The translations under genes were made by a program, and so were the position numbers. The notes beneath the pieces were generated by a model that worked only from the letters and a program-made list of their open reading frames with translations, searched no databases and was not told where the DNA came from. From the NCBI GenBank assembly GCA_963734685.1, contig CAVTIC010000001.1, positions 1,178,001-1,242,000 of the forward strand: a DNA stretch of 64,000 nucleotides. Reading direction: 5' to 3'. This stretch comes from JAOUEA01 sp963734685. Its GTDB lineage: Bacteria > Actinomycetota > UBA4738 > HRBIN12. Shown here in pieces: positions 45,200 through 53,056 of this stretch. The first letter of the stretch is position 1; each line of letters opens with the position of its first letter.

Positions 45200-45330
45200 C
45201 GCTCAGCCCTTCCCCTCGGCGATGCCCGAGTCTAGGTCCGGGATCACCCGGGAGGCCGGGTCGCCGCGACCATCGGTCACCCGGCGGCGAGATCGTCGCG
45301 CCTCGCGCCTCGCTCCTCGCTCCTCGCGGT

Positions 45331-45389
45331 GGCTCGGCCGGGACCTCACGGACCTGATGCAGGCCCGACTAGCAGGTCCCTGCCGAGTC
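45331..45389 (+). repeat. dispersed palindromic element, copy C (diverged)
   Basis: Left arm GGCTCGGCCGGGACCT pairs with AGGTCCCTGCCGAGTC with two mismatches. The loop keeps the family spacing and the conserved ACG, GCAGGC and ACTA islands. It lies between the homocysteine methyltransferase and the propeller gene, upstream of both. Confidence 0.75.
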
Positions 45390-45404
45390 GGAGCCGGCCA
45401 GGCC

Positions 45405-45452
45405 ACAGGCTCCTTGAGCCCCGGACTGACAGGCTCCTTGAGCCTCGGACCG
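45405..45452 (+). repeat. 24-bp tandem repeat carrying duplicated -35 boxes
   Basis: Two direct units beginning ACAGGCTCCTTGAGCC, differing at two positions, lie immediately upstream of the promoter of the secreted propeller gene. Each unit contains a TTGAGC hexamer; only the second is correctly spaced from the -10. Confidence 0.85.
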
Positions 45453-45466
45453 ACGCAGCCTAGTGT
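45438..45466 (+). promoter_or_regulatory. sigma70-type promoter of the secreted propeller gene
   Basis: TTGAGC at 45438-45443 and TAGTGT at 45461-45466 are separated by exactly 17 bases. GAAGGAG follows, 7 bases before the GTG start, giving a short leader of about 25 bases. Confidence 0.6.
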
Positions 45467-45494
45467 GGTGACGCCCGCGGGAAGGAGTGACCGC

Positions 45495-46655
45495 GTGACT
45501 CGTCCTGGGGCCATCCGGAGGCCGGGAAGGTTCGTCGCGACGATCGCGCTCGTCCTGATGGCGAGCGCCGCCGCCGTTCCCTCCGTCGCCCGGCCCACGC
45601 CGCCGCCTCGCTGGCCGGTCTGCGGTGAGTGGCGTCGCGTTCGGGTGCCGGAAGGTGGGCTCGGCTCTGTCACAGATGTGGCCGTGGTGTCGCCGACCGA
45701 CGCCTGGGCGATCTCCGACCATGGGTACGAGTCGTGGAACGAGTCACACGTCTACCGCTGGACGGGTCTCCGCTGGTCGGAGGTCCGGTTCCCGATCCGA
45801 CCGAACCCTCGGCGGTTCTGGATCCTCACCGCGATCGAGGCCGTCACGGCCTCGGAGGTCTGGGTGGTCGGGTTCGAGTTCCTCGACACGGGCCGGTCCC
45901 GGGCGATCTCGGCCCGTTGGGACGGCTCGCGGTGGCGGCTGGTCCCGGTCGGGCAGACGGAGCGCGGCCTCGCGATCCACGGACTCGCAGTCACGCCGGG
46001 CACGCGCCGGTTGTGGGCGGTCGGGTCGGTCTTCACCTCGAGGGACGGTTCCACCGAAGCGCCGCTCGTGCTCCGCTGGTCGGGCCGGTCATGGCACCGG
46101 GTCGACGCTCCGAGTCCGGGCAGGGCCAGCTCGTTCGCCGACGTGGTGACGCTGGGGCGGAGGGCGTGGGCCGTCGGCTACGTCGACCGACGGGGCGAGG
46201 CGGCGCACATGCTTGCCTCGCGCTGGACGGGGAAGCGCTGGACCGTTCGGTCGGGGCCACGTGGTCGCCTGGAGGCCGTCGACGGCATCTCGTCGGATGA
46301 GCTCTGGGCGGTGGGGACCACGCCGGAGCGATCGGGCTACGGGCGCGGCCTGATCGTGAGATGGGACGGTTCCCGATGGTCACCCGCGCGTCGCATCGCT
46401 CGCACGTCGGAGCTACGGGACGTCGTGGTGACGTCCGCCTCCGACGCCTGGGCGGTGGGGCGGCAGGGCCGGCAGGCGCGGCCGTTCGTGCTGCGCCGGC
46501 ACGGCGGTTCCTGGGGCGTCACCGCCCGACCAGACGCGCCCGGGTGGCTGACCGCGATCGGCGGCACTCCGAACAACCTGTGGACCTTCCGCACGCACTT
46601 CCCGGGCGGCGAGCCGGGGGAGATCGTCGCCTTCGACACCTACCACCGCTGCTGA
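45495..46655 (+). CDS. secreted beta-propeller repeat protein
   Basis: Exported protein of 386 residues. The GTG at 45495 is set by GAAGGAG, and a signal peptide follows (FVATIALVLMASAAAVPSVARP). About seven blades of 45-55 residues carry a repeating W-A-V-G core (DAWAISDHG, EVWVVGFEF, LWAVGSVF, AWAVGYVD, LWAVGTTP, DAWAVGRQ), each followed by a W-x-G-x-x-W strand (RWTGLRWSEV, RWDGSRWRLV, RWSGRSWHRV). This is the sequence style of bacterial Kelch/BNR-like surface propellers. Two Cys near the ends (WPVCGEW, YHRC) may close the ring. The binding target is unknown. Confidence 0.82.
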   Translation: MTRPGAIRRPGRFVATIALVLMASAAAVPSVARPTPPPRWPVCGEWRRVRVPEGGLGSVTDVAVVSPTDAWAISDHGYESWNESHVYRWTGLRWSEVRFPIRPNPRRFWILTAIEAVTASEVWVVGFEFLDTGRSRAISARWDGSRWRLVPVGQTERGLAIHGLAVTPGTRRLWAVGSVFTSRDGSTEAPLVLRWSGRSWHRVDAPSPGRASSFADVVTLGRRAWAVGYVDRRGEAAHMLASRWTGKRWTVRSGPRGRLEAVDGISSDELWAVGTTPERSGYGRGLIVRWDGSRWSPARRIARTSELRDVVVTSASDAWAVGRQGRQARPFVLRRHGGSWGVTARPDAPGWLTAIGGTPNNLWTFRTHFPGGEPGEIVAFDTYHRC

Positions 46656-46667
46656 GGAACCGCGCGA

Positions 46668-47627
46668 TCAGCAGCCGAGTGAGTGGTCGCCGACGTCTGC
46701 TCGGCAGCGATCGCCTCCTGGCCCGCCGAACAGCCGGTCGTTCCCGCCGACGTCGTCGACGGCATCGAGCCGGTCGCCGCCGGGTCCGCCCGAGAGCAGG
46801 TCCCGGCCGGTGTCCGGGTACACGCCCTGTGCCACGGCGAGCGAGTCGTCCACGACGTCGTGCCCTGGACCGCCTCGCAGCACGTCGTCGCCACGGCCGC
46901 CGTTCGTACGATCGGCGCCCCCGCCGCCGAGCACCATGTCCGAGCCGTTCCCGCCGTCGAGCACGTTCGCGCCGCCGTCGCCGATCAACGTGTCGTCGTT
47001 GACGGAGCCTTCGGCATCTTCGATCGAGATCAGCCGGTCGGGTCCCTCGCCGGTGGCGAGACCCCTCGCCAGCTCCACGCGCACCGACCCGGGGGCGAGG
47101 AAGTAGGTGACCCGGTCGCGTCCGCCACCGCCGTCGATGCGGTCGCGACCCGCGAGGCCGGTGAGGCCGTCGTCGCCGAGGCCGCCGAGCACGCGATCCT
47201 GGCCGCTCCCGCCCATCGCGAAGTCGTTCCCGGCCCCGCCGGTCACCCGGTCGTGTCCACCGCCCCCTCGCACGTTGTCGTTGCCGCCGTCACCGGCGAC
47301 CTGGTCGCGACCGCCCTGGCCGTCGATGAAGTCCTTCTCCCCGTCGCCGTGCAGGACGTCGTCGCCGTCGTCACCGCAGATGCGGTCGAGGCCACCGAGT
47401 CCGTCGATCGTGTCGTTGCCACCCAGGCCCACGATCACGTCGCGGTCGGGCGTGCCGGTGAGCGTGTCGTCGCCCGAGGTGCCGACGATCGTCGCCGATC
47501 GGCCGAAGCACCTCGACCCCGCGTTCGCCGGCTGCGGGCCCGACAGCGTGAGTGTGCCGAGAACCAACGCGGCGATCGCCACGAGGGGGCGAGCCGAGGA
47601 CCGGAGCGACGTCACGACCGGACGCAT
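46668..47627 (-). CDS. secreted RTX-type calcium-binding repeat protein
   Basis: Exported protein of 319 residues: signal peptide SARPLVAIAALVLGTLTLSG, then more than fifteen nonapeptide repeats (GDDTLTGTPDRDVIVGLGG, GGRDQVAGDGGNDNVRGGGG, GNGSDMVLGGGGADRTNGG). Such repeats fold as calcium-filled beta-rolls outside the cell. A non-repeat stretch in the middle (FLAPGSVRVELARGLATG) is the usual RTX spacer phrase. There is no catalytic domain. It starts 4 bases after the small acidic gene and converges on the propeller gene 12 bases away. Confidence 0.85.
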   Translation of the reverse strand: MRPVVTSLRSSARPLVAIAALVLGTLTLSGPQPANAGSRCFGRSATIVGTSGDDTLTGTPDRDVIVGLGGNDTIDGLGGLDRICGDDGDDVLHGDGEKDFIDGQGGRDQVAGDGGNDNVRGGGGHDRVTGGAGNDFAMGGSGQDRVLGGLGDDGLTGLAGRDRIDGGGGRDRVTYFLAPGSVRVELARGLATGEGPDRLISIEDAEGSVNDDTLIGDGGANVLDGGNGSDMVLGGGGADRTNGGRGDDVLRGGPGHDVVDDSLAVAQGVYPDTGRDLLSGGPGGDRLDAVDDVGGNDRLFGGPGGDRCRADVGDHSLGC

Positions 47628-47631
47628 CCGA

Positions 47632-47829
47632 TCAGCGAGGCGCGTCGTCCTCGTCCTGTCCGGGGACGGGCGTGGCTTGCTCGAGTGCGTCTGCCTCCGG
47701 CGCGTCGTCCGGCACTTCGTCGAGCAGGCCGCGGTCCTGGTCCTCGTCCTCGCCGACCGGCTCCGCCTGTTCGAGCGCGTCGGCCTCGGGGATCGGTTCC
47801 CTCGTCTGATCGTCCATCTGATCGCTCAC
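47632..47829 (-). CDS. 65-residue acidic protein with internal duplication
   Basis: Gene of 65 codons starting at GTG 47829 behind GGGAGG. The phrase PEADALEQAEPV recurs 31 residues later as PEADALEQATPV, each followed by an acidic run (GEDEDQD, PGQDEDD). About a third of residues are Asp or Glu; there is no membrane segment or signal. I recognise no characterised family. Four bases separate it from the RTX gene, so they share a transcript. Confidence 0.65.
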   Translation of the reverse strand: MSDQMDDQTREPIPEADALEQAEPVGEDEDQDRGLLDEVPDDAPEADALEQATPVPGQDEDDAPR

Positions 47830-47921
47830 CGCAGCCTCCCGGGTCGGAACGAGTGCTCACATCGAGCCTACGCCTCGGCCACCCCCATCGGCCCGCCTCG
47901 AGGATCCGCTGGGCATCCCGG

Positions 47922-48821
47922 TCAGTCGGTGAGGAGCGACGCCGGCAGCCGGCTGCGCTCGCCCAGCAGGGCCGCCCAGTGGCGCGGCCCGGCGCGATCG
48001 AGCTGTTCGGGGACGGTCGAGAGGGTGAAATCTGCCGGGCTCAGCGCACCGAGCTCCTCAGGCACGACGGGGAAGGAGACCGTTCCTTGCGGCAGGGCGC
48101 GGGCGGAGTAGGGTGCCACGATCGTGGCACCGATGCCGTTGCGGGACGGATCGAGCATCACTCTGCCCTTCCGCTTGGCCTTGCGGAACTCGTCGGTGAC
48201 GAGATCGGGACGACGCTCCGACACGATCGCGGTGAGGCGAGCCGCTGCCCGGCGGAGACCGTCGGCGCCCTCCCGCCGTTCGATCGGCACGACGATGTGC
48301 AGTCCCTTGCCGCCGGTGGTCTTCACGCCGCTCGCCAACCCGAGATCGTCGAGCACTTCCAGCACGAGACGTGCCACGTCGACGGCCGGCTCGAACGCGC
48401 CCTCAGGTGGGTCGATGTCGACGACCAACAGGTCCGGACGGTCGAGGCGATCGGCTCGGATCGGAGCCGGGTGCAGTTCCAGGGCGGCCTGGTTGCCCAG
48501 CCACGAGAGGGTGGCCGGATCGTTGCACACGATGTAGTCGACGTCGCGGCCGGCGCTGGGCGCGGGCAGCCGTACCGTGCGGATCCACGGCGGTGCGTAG
48601 TCCGAGACGGCCTTCTGGAAGTACGTCTTGCCGCCGACACCATCGGGCGCGCGCACCAGGGTGAGCGGCCGATCCCGGAGCCACGGCAACGCCACGGTCG
48701 CGACATCCGCGAGGTAGTCGGCGTAGATCCTCTTCGTGACGCCGATCGCCGGCCACAGGGGCTTGTCGGGGCGAGTGACCTCGACACGTGCCGGCGGCCG
48801 CGCGATCCGTCCGGACTTCAT
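47922..48821 (-). CDS. LigD-type DNA polymerase/primase domain protein (stand-alone)
   Basis: Archaeo-eukaryotic primase-fold polymerase of 299 residues, the polymerase module of the bacterial non-homologous end-joining ligase LigD, without nuclease or ligase domains. Landmarks: VTRPDKPLWPAIGVTKRIYADY, RPLTLVRAPDGVGGKTYFQK, the metal-binding VVDIDPPEG (Asp-x-Asp), GGKGLHIVVPI (conserved His), and SRNGIGATIVAPYS. The ATG at 48821 has GGGAGGC before it. It would fill gaps or add ribonucleotides at double-strand breaks; Ku and a ligase must be elsewhere if the pathway is complete. Confidence 0.9.
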   Translation of the reverse strand: MKSGRIARPPARVEVTRPDKPLWPAIGVTKRIYADYLADVATVALPWLRDRPLTLVRAPDGVGGKTYFQKAVSDYAPPWIRTVRLPAPSAGRDVDYIVCNDPATLSWLGNQAALELHPAPIRADRLDRPDLLVVDIDPPEGAFEPAVDVARLVLEVLDDLGLASGVKTTGGKGLHIVVPIERREGADGLRRAAARLTAIVSERRPDLVTDEFRKAKRKGRVMLDPSRNGIGATIVAPYSARALPQGTVSFPVVPEELGALSPADFTLSTVPEQLDRAGPRHWAALLGERSRLPASLLTD

Positions 48822-48924
48822 GCCTCCCAGCCTACGGACAACATGGGTGATCCAGACCATCGACGACCGTCCGGCGTCAACGGCACCATCATCGTCCTAG
48901 TGTGGTACCAGGAGGTGGTGACCG

Positions 48925-50007
48925 GTGGCGGTCGCCGAGAGCACGCATCCCACGACGTGGTGGCATCGCCTGGACGACGGGCGGATCCGCTGCGACGTGT
49001 GTCCGAGGGCGTGTGCCCTGCACGAGGGACAGCGAGGGCTCTGCTTCGTCCGAAAGCGTGAGGGCGACGCGATCGTGCTCACGACCTACGGGCGGTCCTC
49101 GGGCTTCTGCATCGATCCGATCGAGAAGAAGCCCCTGAACCACTTCCTGCCGGGCACGCCCGTGCTCTCGTTCGGCACCGCCGGGTGCAACCTCGCCTGC
49201 CGGTTCTGTCAGAACTGGGACATCTCGAAGTCCCGCGACGTCGACACGCTCGCTGCCGAGGCCTCGCCAGAGGCCCTGGCCGACGCGGCCGTCCGTCTCG
49301 GCTGCCGGTCCGTGGCCTTCACCTACAACGACCCGGTGATCTTCCTCGAGTACGCGGTCGACGTCGCCGATGCATGCCGGGAACGAAGCGTCCGCGCGAT
49401 CGCGGTCACCGCGGGCTACGTGAACCCCGAGCCGGGGCGGGAGTTCTTCGCGCACATGGATGCGGCCAACGTCGATCTGAAGGGCTTCACCGAGGACTTC
49501 TACCACCGGATCTGCGCAGGCCACCTCGCCCCCGTGCTCGCCACGCTGGAGCACCTCGCGAACGAGACCGACGTCTGGTTCGAGCTCACGACGCTGCTGA
49601 TCCCGGGGTTGAACGACGCCGATGACGAGCTCGATCGGATGACCCGGTGGGTCGTCGAGCGCCTGGGCCCGGACGTGCCGATGCACTTCACCGCGTTCCA
49701 CCCGGACTGGAAGATGCTCGACCGCCCTCCGACCCCGCCCGAGACCCTGCGTCGCGCCCGTCGGATCGCGATCGACAACGGCGTGCGCTACGCGTACACG
49801 GGCAACGTGATCGATCCGGTGGGCCAGACCACCCGGTGCGCCGTGTGTGACGCCGACCTGATCGTACGCCGAGGGTACGAGATCACGGGCTGGGCGCTCG
49901 ACCCGGGCGGCCGCTGCGCCGCGTGCGGCGCCCGGTGCCCCGGCGTCTTCGAGACCTCGCCGGGAACCTGGGGCGAGCGGCGCATGCCCGTGCGGCTGGA
50001 GAGGTGA
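48925..50007 (+). CDS. amrS: AmmeMemoRadiSam system radical SAM enzyme
   Basis: Radical SAM protein of 360 residues. The catalytic cluster motif is CNLACRFC (GCNLACRFCQNWD). The N-terminus has CDVCPRACALHEGQRGLC, and the C-terminus a Cys-rich zinc ribbon (CAVCD, CAACGARC). IDPIEKKPLNHFLPGT and FTYNDPVIFLEY are typical of AmrS. GTG 48925 lies 9 bases after GGAGG. A possible -10 (TAGTGT at 48898) precedes it. The family acts with Memo and AMMECR1 proteins in a pathway whose chemistry is still undefined. Confidence 0.92.
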   Translation: MAVAESTHPTTWWHRLDDGRIRCDVCPRACALHEGQRGLCFVRKREGDAIVLTTYGRSSGFCIDPIEKKPLNHFLPGTPVLSFGTAGCNLACRFCQNWDISKSRDVDTLAAEASPEALADAAVRLGCRSVAFTYNDPVIFLEYAVDVADACRERSVRAIAVTAGYVNPEPGREFFAHMDAANVDLKGFTEDFYHRICAGHLAPVLATLEHLANETDVWFELTTLLIPGLNDADDELDRMTRWVVERLGPDVPMHFTAFHPDWKMLDRPPTPPETLRRARRIAIDNGVRYAYTGNVIDPVGQTTRCAVCDADLIVRRGYEITGWALDPGGRCAACGARCPGVFETSPGTWGERRMPVRLER

Positions 50008-50012
50008 CCACG

Positions 50013-50804
50013 ATGACCGGCGCGATCCGGTCGCCGATCGCCGCCGGCACGTTCTATCCGCAGGAGCGCGCCGCGCTGGCCGGCGCGGTGGATCGTCTGC
50101 TCGACGCGTCGACGCCGTGGTCGGGACCGCGTCCGTGGGGGATCGTCGTGCCGCACGCCGGCTACCGCTACTCCGGCCCGGTGGCGGTGAGCGCCTACGC
50201 CGCCGTGCAGGCGTTCCGCGAGGACATCGACCGCGTCGTCGCGATCGGCCCCGCCCACTTCGTGCCGCTCCTCGGGTGCGCGGTTCCATCGGCGAGCGCC
50301 TGGCGGACGCCGTTGGCCGACACGGCGATCGACGCCGATCTGCGCGAGGTCGCGGTCGGGGCCGGATGCGCCCTCGACGACGGGCCCCACACGCCCGAAC
50401 ACTCGCTGGAGGTGCAGTTGCCGTTCCTGCAACGTCTGCTCGGATCCGGCCTGCGCTTCCTCCCGATCGAGGTGGGACGGGCCCAGGCGGACGACGTGGC
50501 GACATTGCTCCGCGCGGTCGGCGGGCGAGCGGACCTCGTCGTCGTGAGCACCGATCTCAGCCACTACGAGGATCTCGCCACCGCTCGGCTCCTCGATCGA
50601 CGCACCGCCGAGGCCGTGCAGGCACTCGACCCGGACGCGATCGGTCCCTCGGATGCGTGCGGCGTGTACGCGCTGCGAGGCGCGGTCGCCTTCGCGCGGT
50701 CGGCCGGCATGTCGATCCGCCTGCTCGACCTCCGGACCTCCGGCGACACGGCCGGCGACCCCGACCGGGTGGTCGGCTACGGCGCCTTCGCGATCACACG
50801 GTGA
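50013..50804 (+). CDS. amrB: AmmeMemoRadiSam system protein B (Memo family)
   Basis: Memo-like protein of 263 residues, of the non-haem dioxygenase-like fold. Conserved metal-site His residues lie in VVPHAGYRYSGPVA, AIGPAHFVPLLG and VVSTDLSHYEDL, and HTPEHSLEVQLPFLQRLL is the family signature. The ATG at 50013 is 8 bases after GGAGAGG; GTG 50004 would overlap the AmrS stop. It is coupled to amrS. No AMMECR1 gene is adjacent. Confidence 0.92.
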   Translation: MTGAIRSPIAAGTFYPQERAALAGAVDRLLDASTPWSGPRPWGIVVPHAGYRYSGPVAVSAYAAVQAFREDIDRVVAIGPAHFVPLLGCAVPSASAWRTPLADTAIDADLREVAVGAGCALDDGPHTPEHSLEVQLPFLQRLLGSGLRFLPIEVGRAQADDVATLLRAVGGRADLVVVSTDLSHYEDLATARLLDRRTAEAVQALDPDAIGPSDACGVYALRGAVAFARSAGMSIRLLDLRTSGDTAGDPDRVVGYGAFAITR

Positions 50805-50944
50805 GCGCGGCGCCGGAGGAACGGCCGGCGATTCGCTCGTTCGGTTCAGCGCTTTCGCACCGACCGGTCCTGAGAGCCCAGGGTCGGTCGGAGCCCGCCG
50901 CCCTCGAACCTCCGCCGCATGCTGGAGATGGGAGGGGGTGAGGG

Positions 50945-52303
50945 ATGCGACGACTCTTCGGATCACCGTCGAGACAGCGCTCGCCGTCGCGGCGTGGGTG
51001 GCTCGCGGCTTCTCTGACGCTCGGTGTCGCCGTGTCGATGATCGCGGCGGTCGGGGGCCAGGCCGGGGCGTCACGCGCCGATTGGCCGCAACTCGGGCGT
51101 GGCTCTGAACACACCGGTTACCACCCGTTCGAACGCGACGTGAGCCCGGCGACCGTGCCGGGCTTCGCAAAGCTGTGGCAGCGAGACCTGACCCCGAAGC
51201 CCGACCCGTCCCTGAGGCAGGTGTACGCGGGCTCGGTCGTCGCTCAGGGCCTCGTGTTCGCGGCGCCGATGAAGTCGAGCCCGTGGGACGGGGGTAGTCA
51301 CACCACATTGTGGGCGCTCGATGCCCGAACCGGCGAGCCGGTGTGGAAGACGACCGACCTCGGGTGGTTGGTCGCGACGCCCGCCGTGAGCCGCGGTGTC
51401 GTCGTCGTGAACGCCAGCAACCCGTTCCAGGCGGTCGCGTTCGACGCGGAGACCGGCGAGACCCTCTGGCGTCATCGCACGACGTTCGGTGCGACCGAGG
51501 GAGAGAACTTCCAGGGCGCCGCCCCCGTGATCGCACACGGCACCGCGATCGTCTCGACCACAGGGGACTCGTTCGAGGGCGCGCAGGTCGGTCGACTCTG
51601 GGCGTTCGACGTCGAGACCGGAGACGTCGTATGGATGAGGCACCAGAGCTGGGCTCGGCCGGCGATCGCGGGCGGTGTCGTCTACGCGAGCCGCGGCTCG
51701 TGGTCACCGGACGAGGGAAGCGATGGCCGTCCGCTGGTCGCCCTCGACCTGCGTAGTGGCTCGGCCCGCTGGCGCGCCGGCCTCGGACCGCACGGCACGA
51801 TGATCGGCGCGCCGGCCGTAGCGGGCGGCGTGGTCTACACCACCGTGTGGCGGCCCGGTCGCGGGGCCACGATGGTCGCGCTCTCGGCACGGAACGGGCA
51901 TGTGCGATGGCGCGAACCGTGCGCACATGTGATCCTCGGCGCTCCGCCGGTCGTCGCGCCCGATCGCATCATGGCCGAGACGGCGCACGGCAGCCTACTC
52001 GCCTTGCGTCGCTCCGACGGCGAGTACCTTTGGCTCGCACAGATCGACCCGCGCTCCCGCCACGTGACCACGTGCGTCGAGGGCGCGTGCGCCAGCCCGG
52101 CAGCGGCCAACGGAGTGGTCTTCGCGATCGCCGGTGACCGGATCCGTGCGTTCCGACTGTTCAACGGCGAACCGCTCTGGTCGCGTGGCATCGGCGACCC
52201 GACCGACGACACGTTCGGCATCACCTCCAGCCCCGCCATCTCGCGTGGCACGGTCTTCGTCGGCTCGGACACCGGTCATCTGTTCGCCTTCAGCCAGCGG
52301 TGA
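50945..52303 (+). CDS. secreted PQQ-binding-like beta-propeller protein
   Basis: Exported protein of 452 residues. ATG 50945 follows GGGAGGGGGTGAGGG; the signal peptide is WLAASLTLGVAVSMIAAVGG. The mature start ADWPQLGRGSEHTGYHP is the PQQ-propeller entry motif, and blades show A-x-D-x-x-T-G-x-x-x-W (ALDARTGEPVWK, AFDAETGETLWR, AFDVETGDVVWM, ALDLRSGSARWR). It is related to the gene at 15694-16980. No cofactor or metal motif is evident; a BamB-like scaffold or binding role is likely. The next gene starts 14 bases after its stop. Confidence 0.83.
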   Translation: MRRLFGSPSRQRSPSRRGWLAASLTLGVAVSMIAAVGGQAGASRADWPQLGRGSEHTGYHPFERDVSPATVPGFAKLWQRDLTPKPDPSLRQVYAGSVVAQGLVFAAPMKSSPWDGGSHTTLWALDARTGEPVWKTTDLGWLVATPAVSRGVVVVNASNPFQAVAFDAETGETLWRHRTTFGATEGENFQGAAPVIAHGTAIVSTTGDSFEGAQVGRLWAFDVETGDVVWMRHQSWARPAIAGGVVYASRGSWSPDEGSDGRPLVALDLRSGSARWRAGLGPHGTMIGAPAVAGGVVYTTVWRPGRGATMVALSARNGHVRWREPCAHVILGAPPVVAPDRIMAETAHGSLLALRRSDGEYLWLAQIDPRSRHVTTCVEGACASPAAANGVVFAIAGDRIRAFRLFNGEPLWSRGIGDPTDDTFGITSSPAISRGTVFVGSDTGHLFAFSQR

Positions 52304-52317
52304 GAGGCGGGAGCGCG

Positions 52318-53004
52318 ATGTCCTCCGGGATACCGGTGCGAAGGCGAACCTTCCTGGCGGCCGGCACGCTTGTCCTGCTGGGGGCGTGCACGGACGAAGG
52401 GGCGGTGACGACGTCGGCCCCGACGGCGGCCCTTCCCTCGCCCGACCGTGATCGCCGGGACGCGCTCGAGGACGTCCTGGCAACGCGACGGTCGATCCGC
52501 AGCTTCACCCAGGAGGCCGTCGACGAGGCGGAGATCTCCCAGCTCGTATGGGCGGCGCAGGGCGTGACCGCTCCCTGGGGAGGGCGGACCGCGCCCTCGG
52601 CCGGCGCCCTGTACCCGATCGAGGTATACGTCGCCACCTCCGAGGCGCTACGACGCTACGTGCCCGAGGACCACGGGTCGGTCGAGCTCGCACACGAGGA
52701 CCGGCGTCCGCGCATCGCGCAGGCGACAGGCCAGGGGCCACCCTCGGCCGCACCGGTCCTCGTCGTCATCACCGGTTCGGTGTCGCGGACCGCGGCCAAG
52801 TACGGAGACCGGGCCGAGCGCTACGTGCAGCTCGAGGCCGGCCACGTGTGTCAGAACCTGCTGCTCGAGGCGACGGCGCTCGGGCTCGCGGCGGTGCCGG
52901 TGGGAGCGTTCTCCGATGATGGGCTCCGCCAGGCGCTCGGCATCGAGGACGACGAACTGCCTCTCTACGTCGTGCCGATCGGGCACCCTGGGGAGGGCGC
53001 GTAG
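52318..53004 (+). CDS. Tat-exported lipoprotein of the SagB/nitroreductase family
   Basis: FMN-type nitroreductase-fold protein of 228 residues. The N-terminus has the Tat motif RRRTFLAAG and lipobox LLGAC, placing it outside the membrane. The enzyme part has RRSIRSFTQEAVDEAEISQL, WAAQGVTAPWGGRTAPSAGALYPIEVYV and AAVPVGAFSDDGLRQALG, the SagB/ThcOx-type dehydrogenase pattern with the family's APSAGALYP phrase. Cytoplasmic homologues oxidise azolines in peptide natural products; here no cyclodehydratase is nearby. An extracytoplasmic flavoenzyme coupled to a PQQ-type propeller gene is suggestive of an envelope redox role. Confidence 0.83.
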   Translation: MSSGIPVRRRTFLAAGTLVLLGACTDEGAVTTSAPTAALPSPDRDRRDALEDVLATRRSIRSFTQEAVDEAEISQLVWAAQGVTAPWGGRTAPSAGALYPIEVYVATSEALRRYVPEDHGSVELAHEDRRPRIAQATGQGPPSAAPVLVVITGSVSRTAAKYGDRAERYVQLEAGHVCQNLLLEATALGLAAVPVGAFSDDGLRQALGIEDDELPLYVVPIGHPGEGA

Positions 53005-53056
53005 CTCTGCAGCGACCATCCCTGTCATCCCGTGACGCACGCGACATCATGCCCGA

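Noticed and set aside
46683..49061. 792-codon plus-strand frame
   Set aside because: It runs opposite the RTX, small acidic and LigD-polymerase genes; repeats in it only mirror the RTX repeats.
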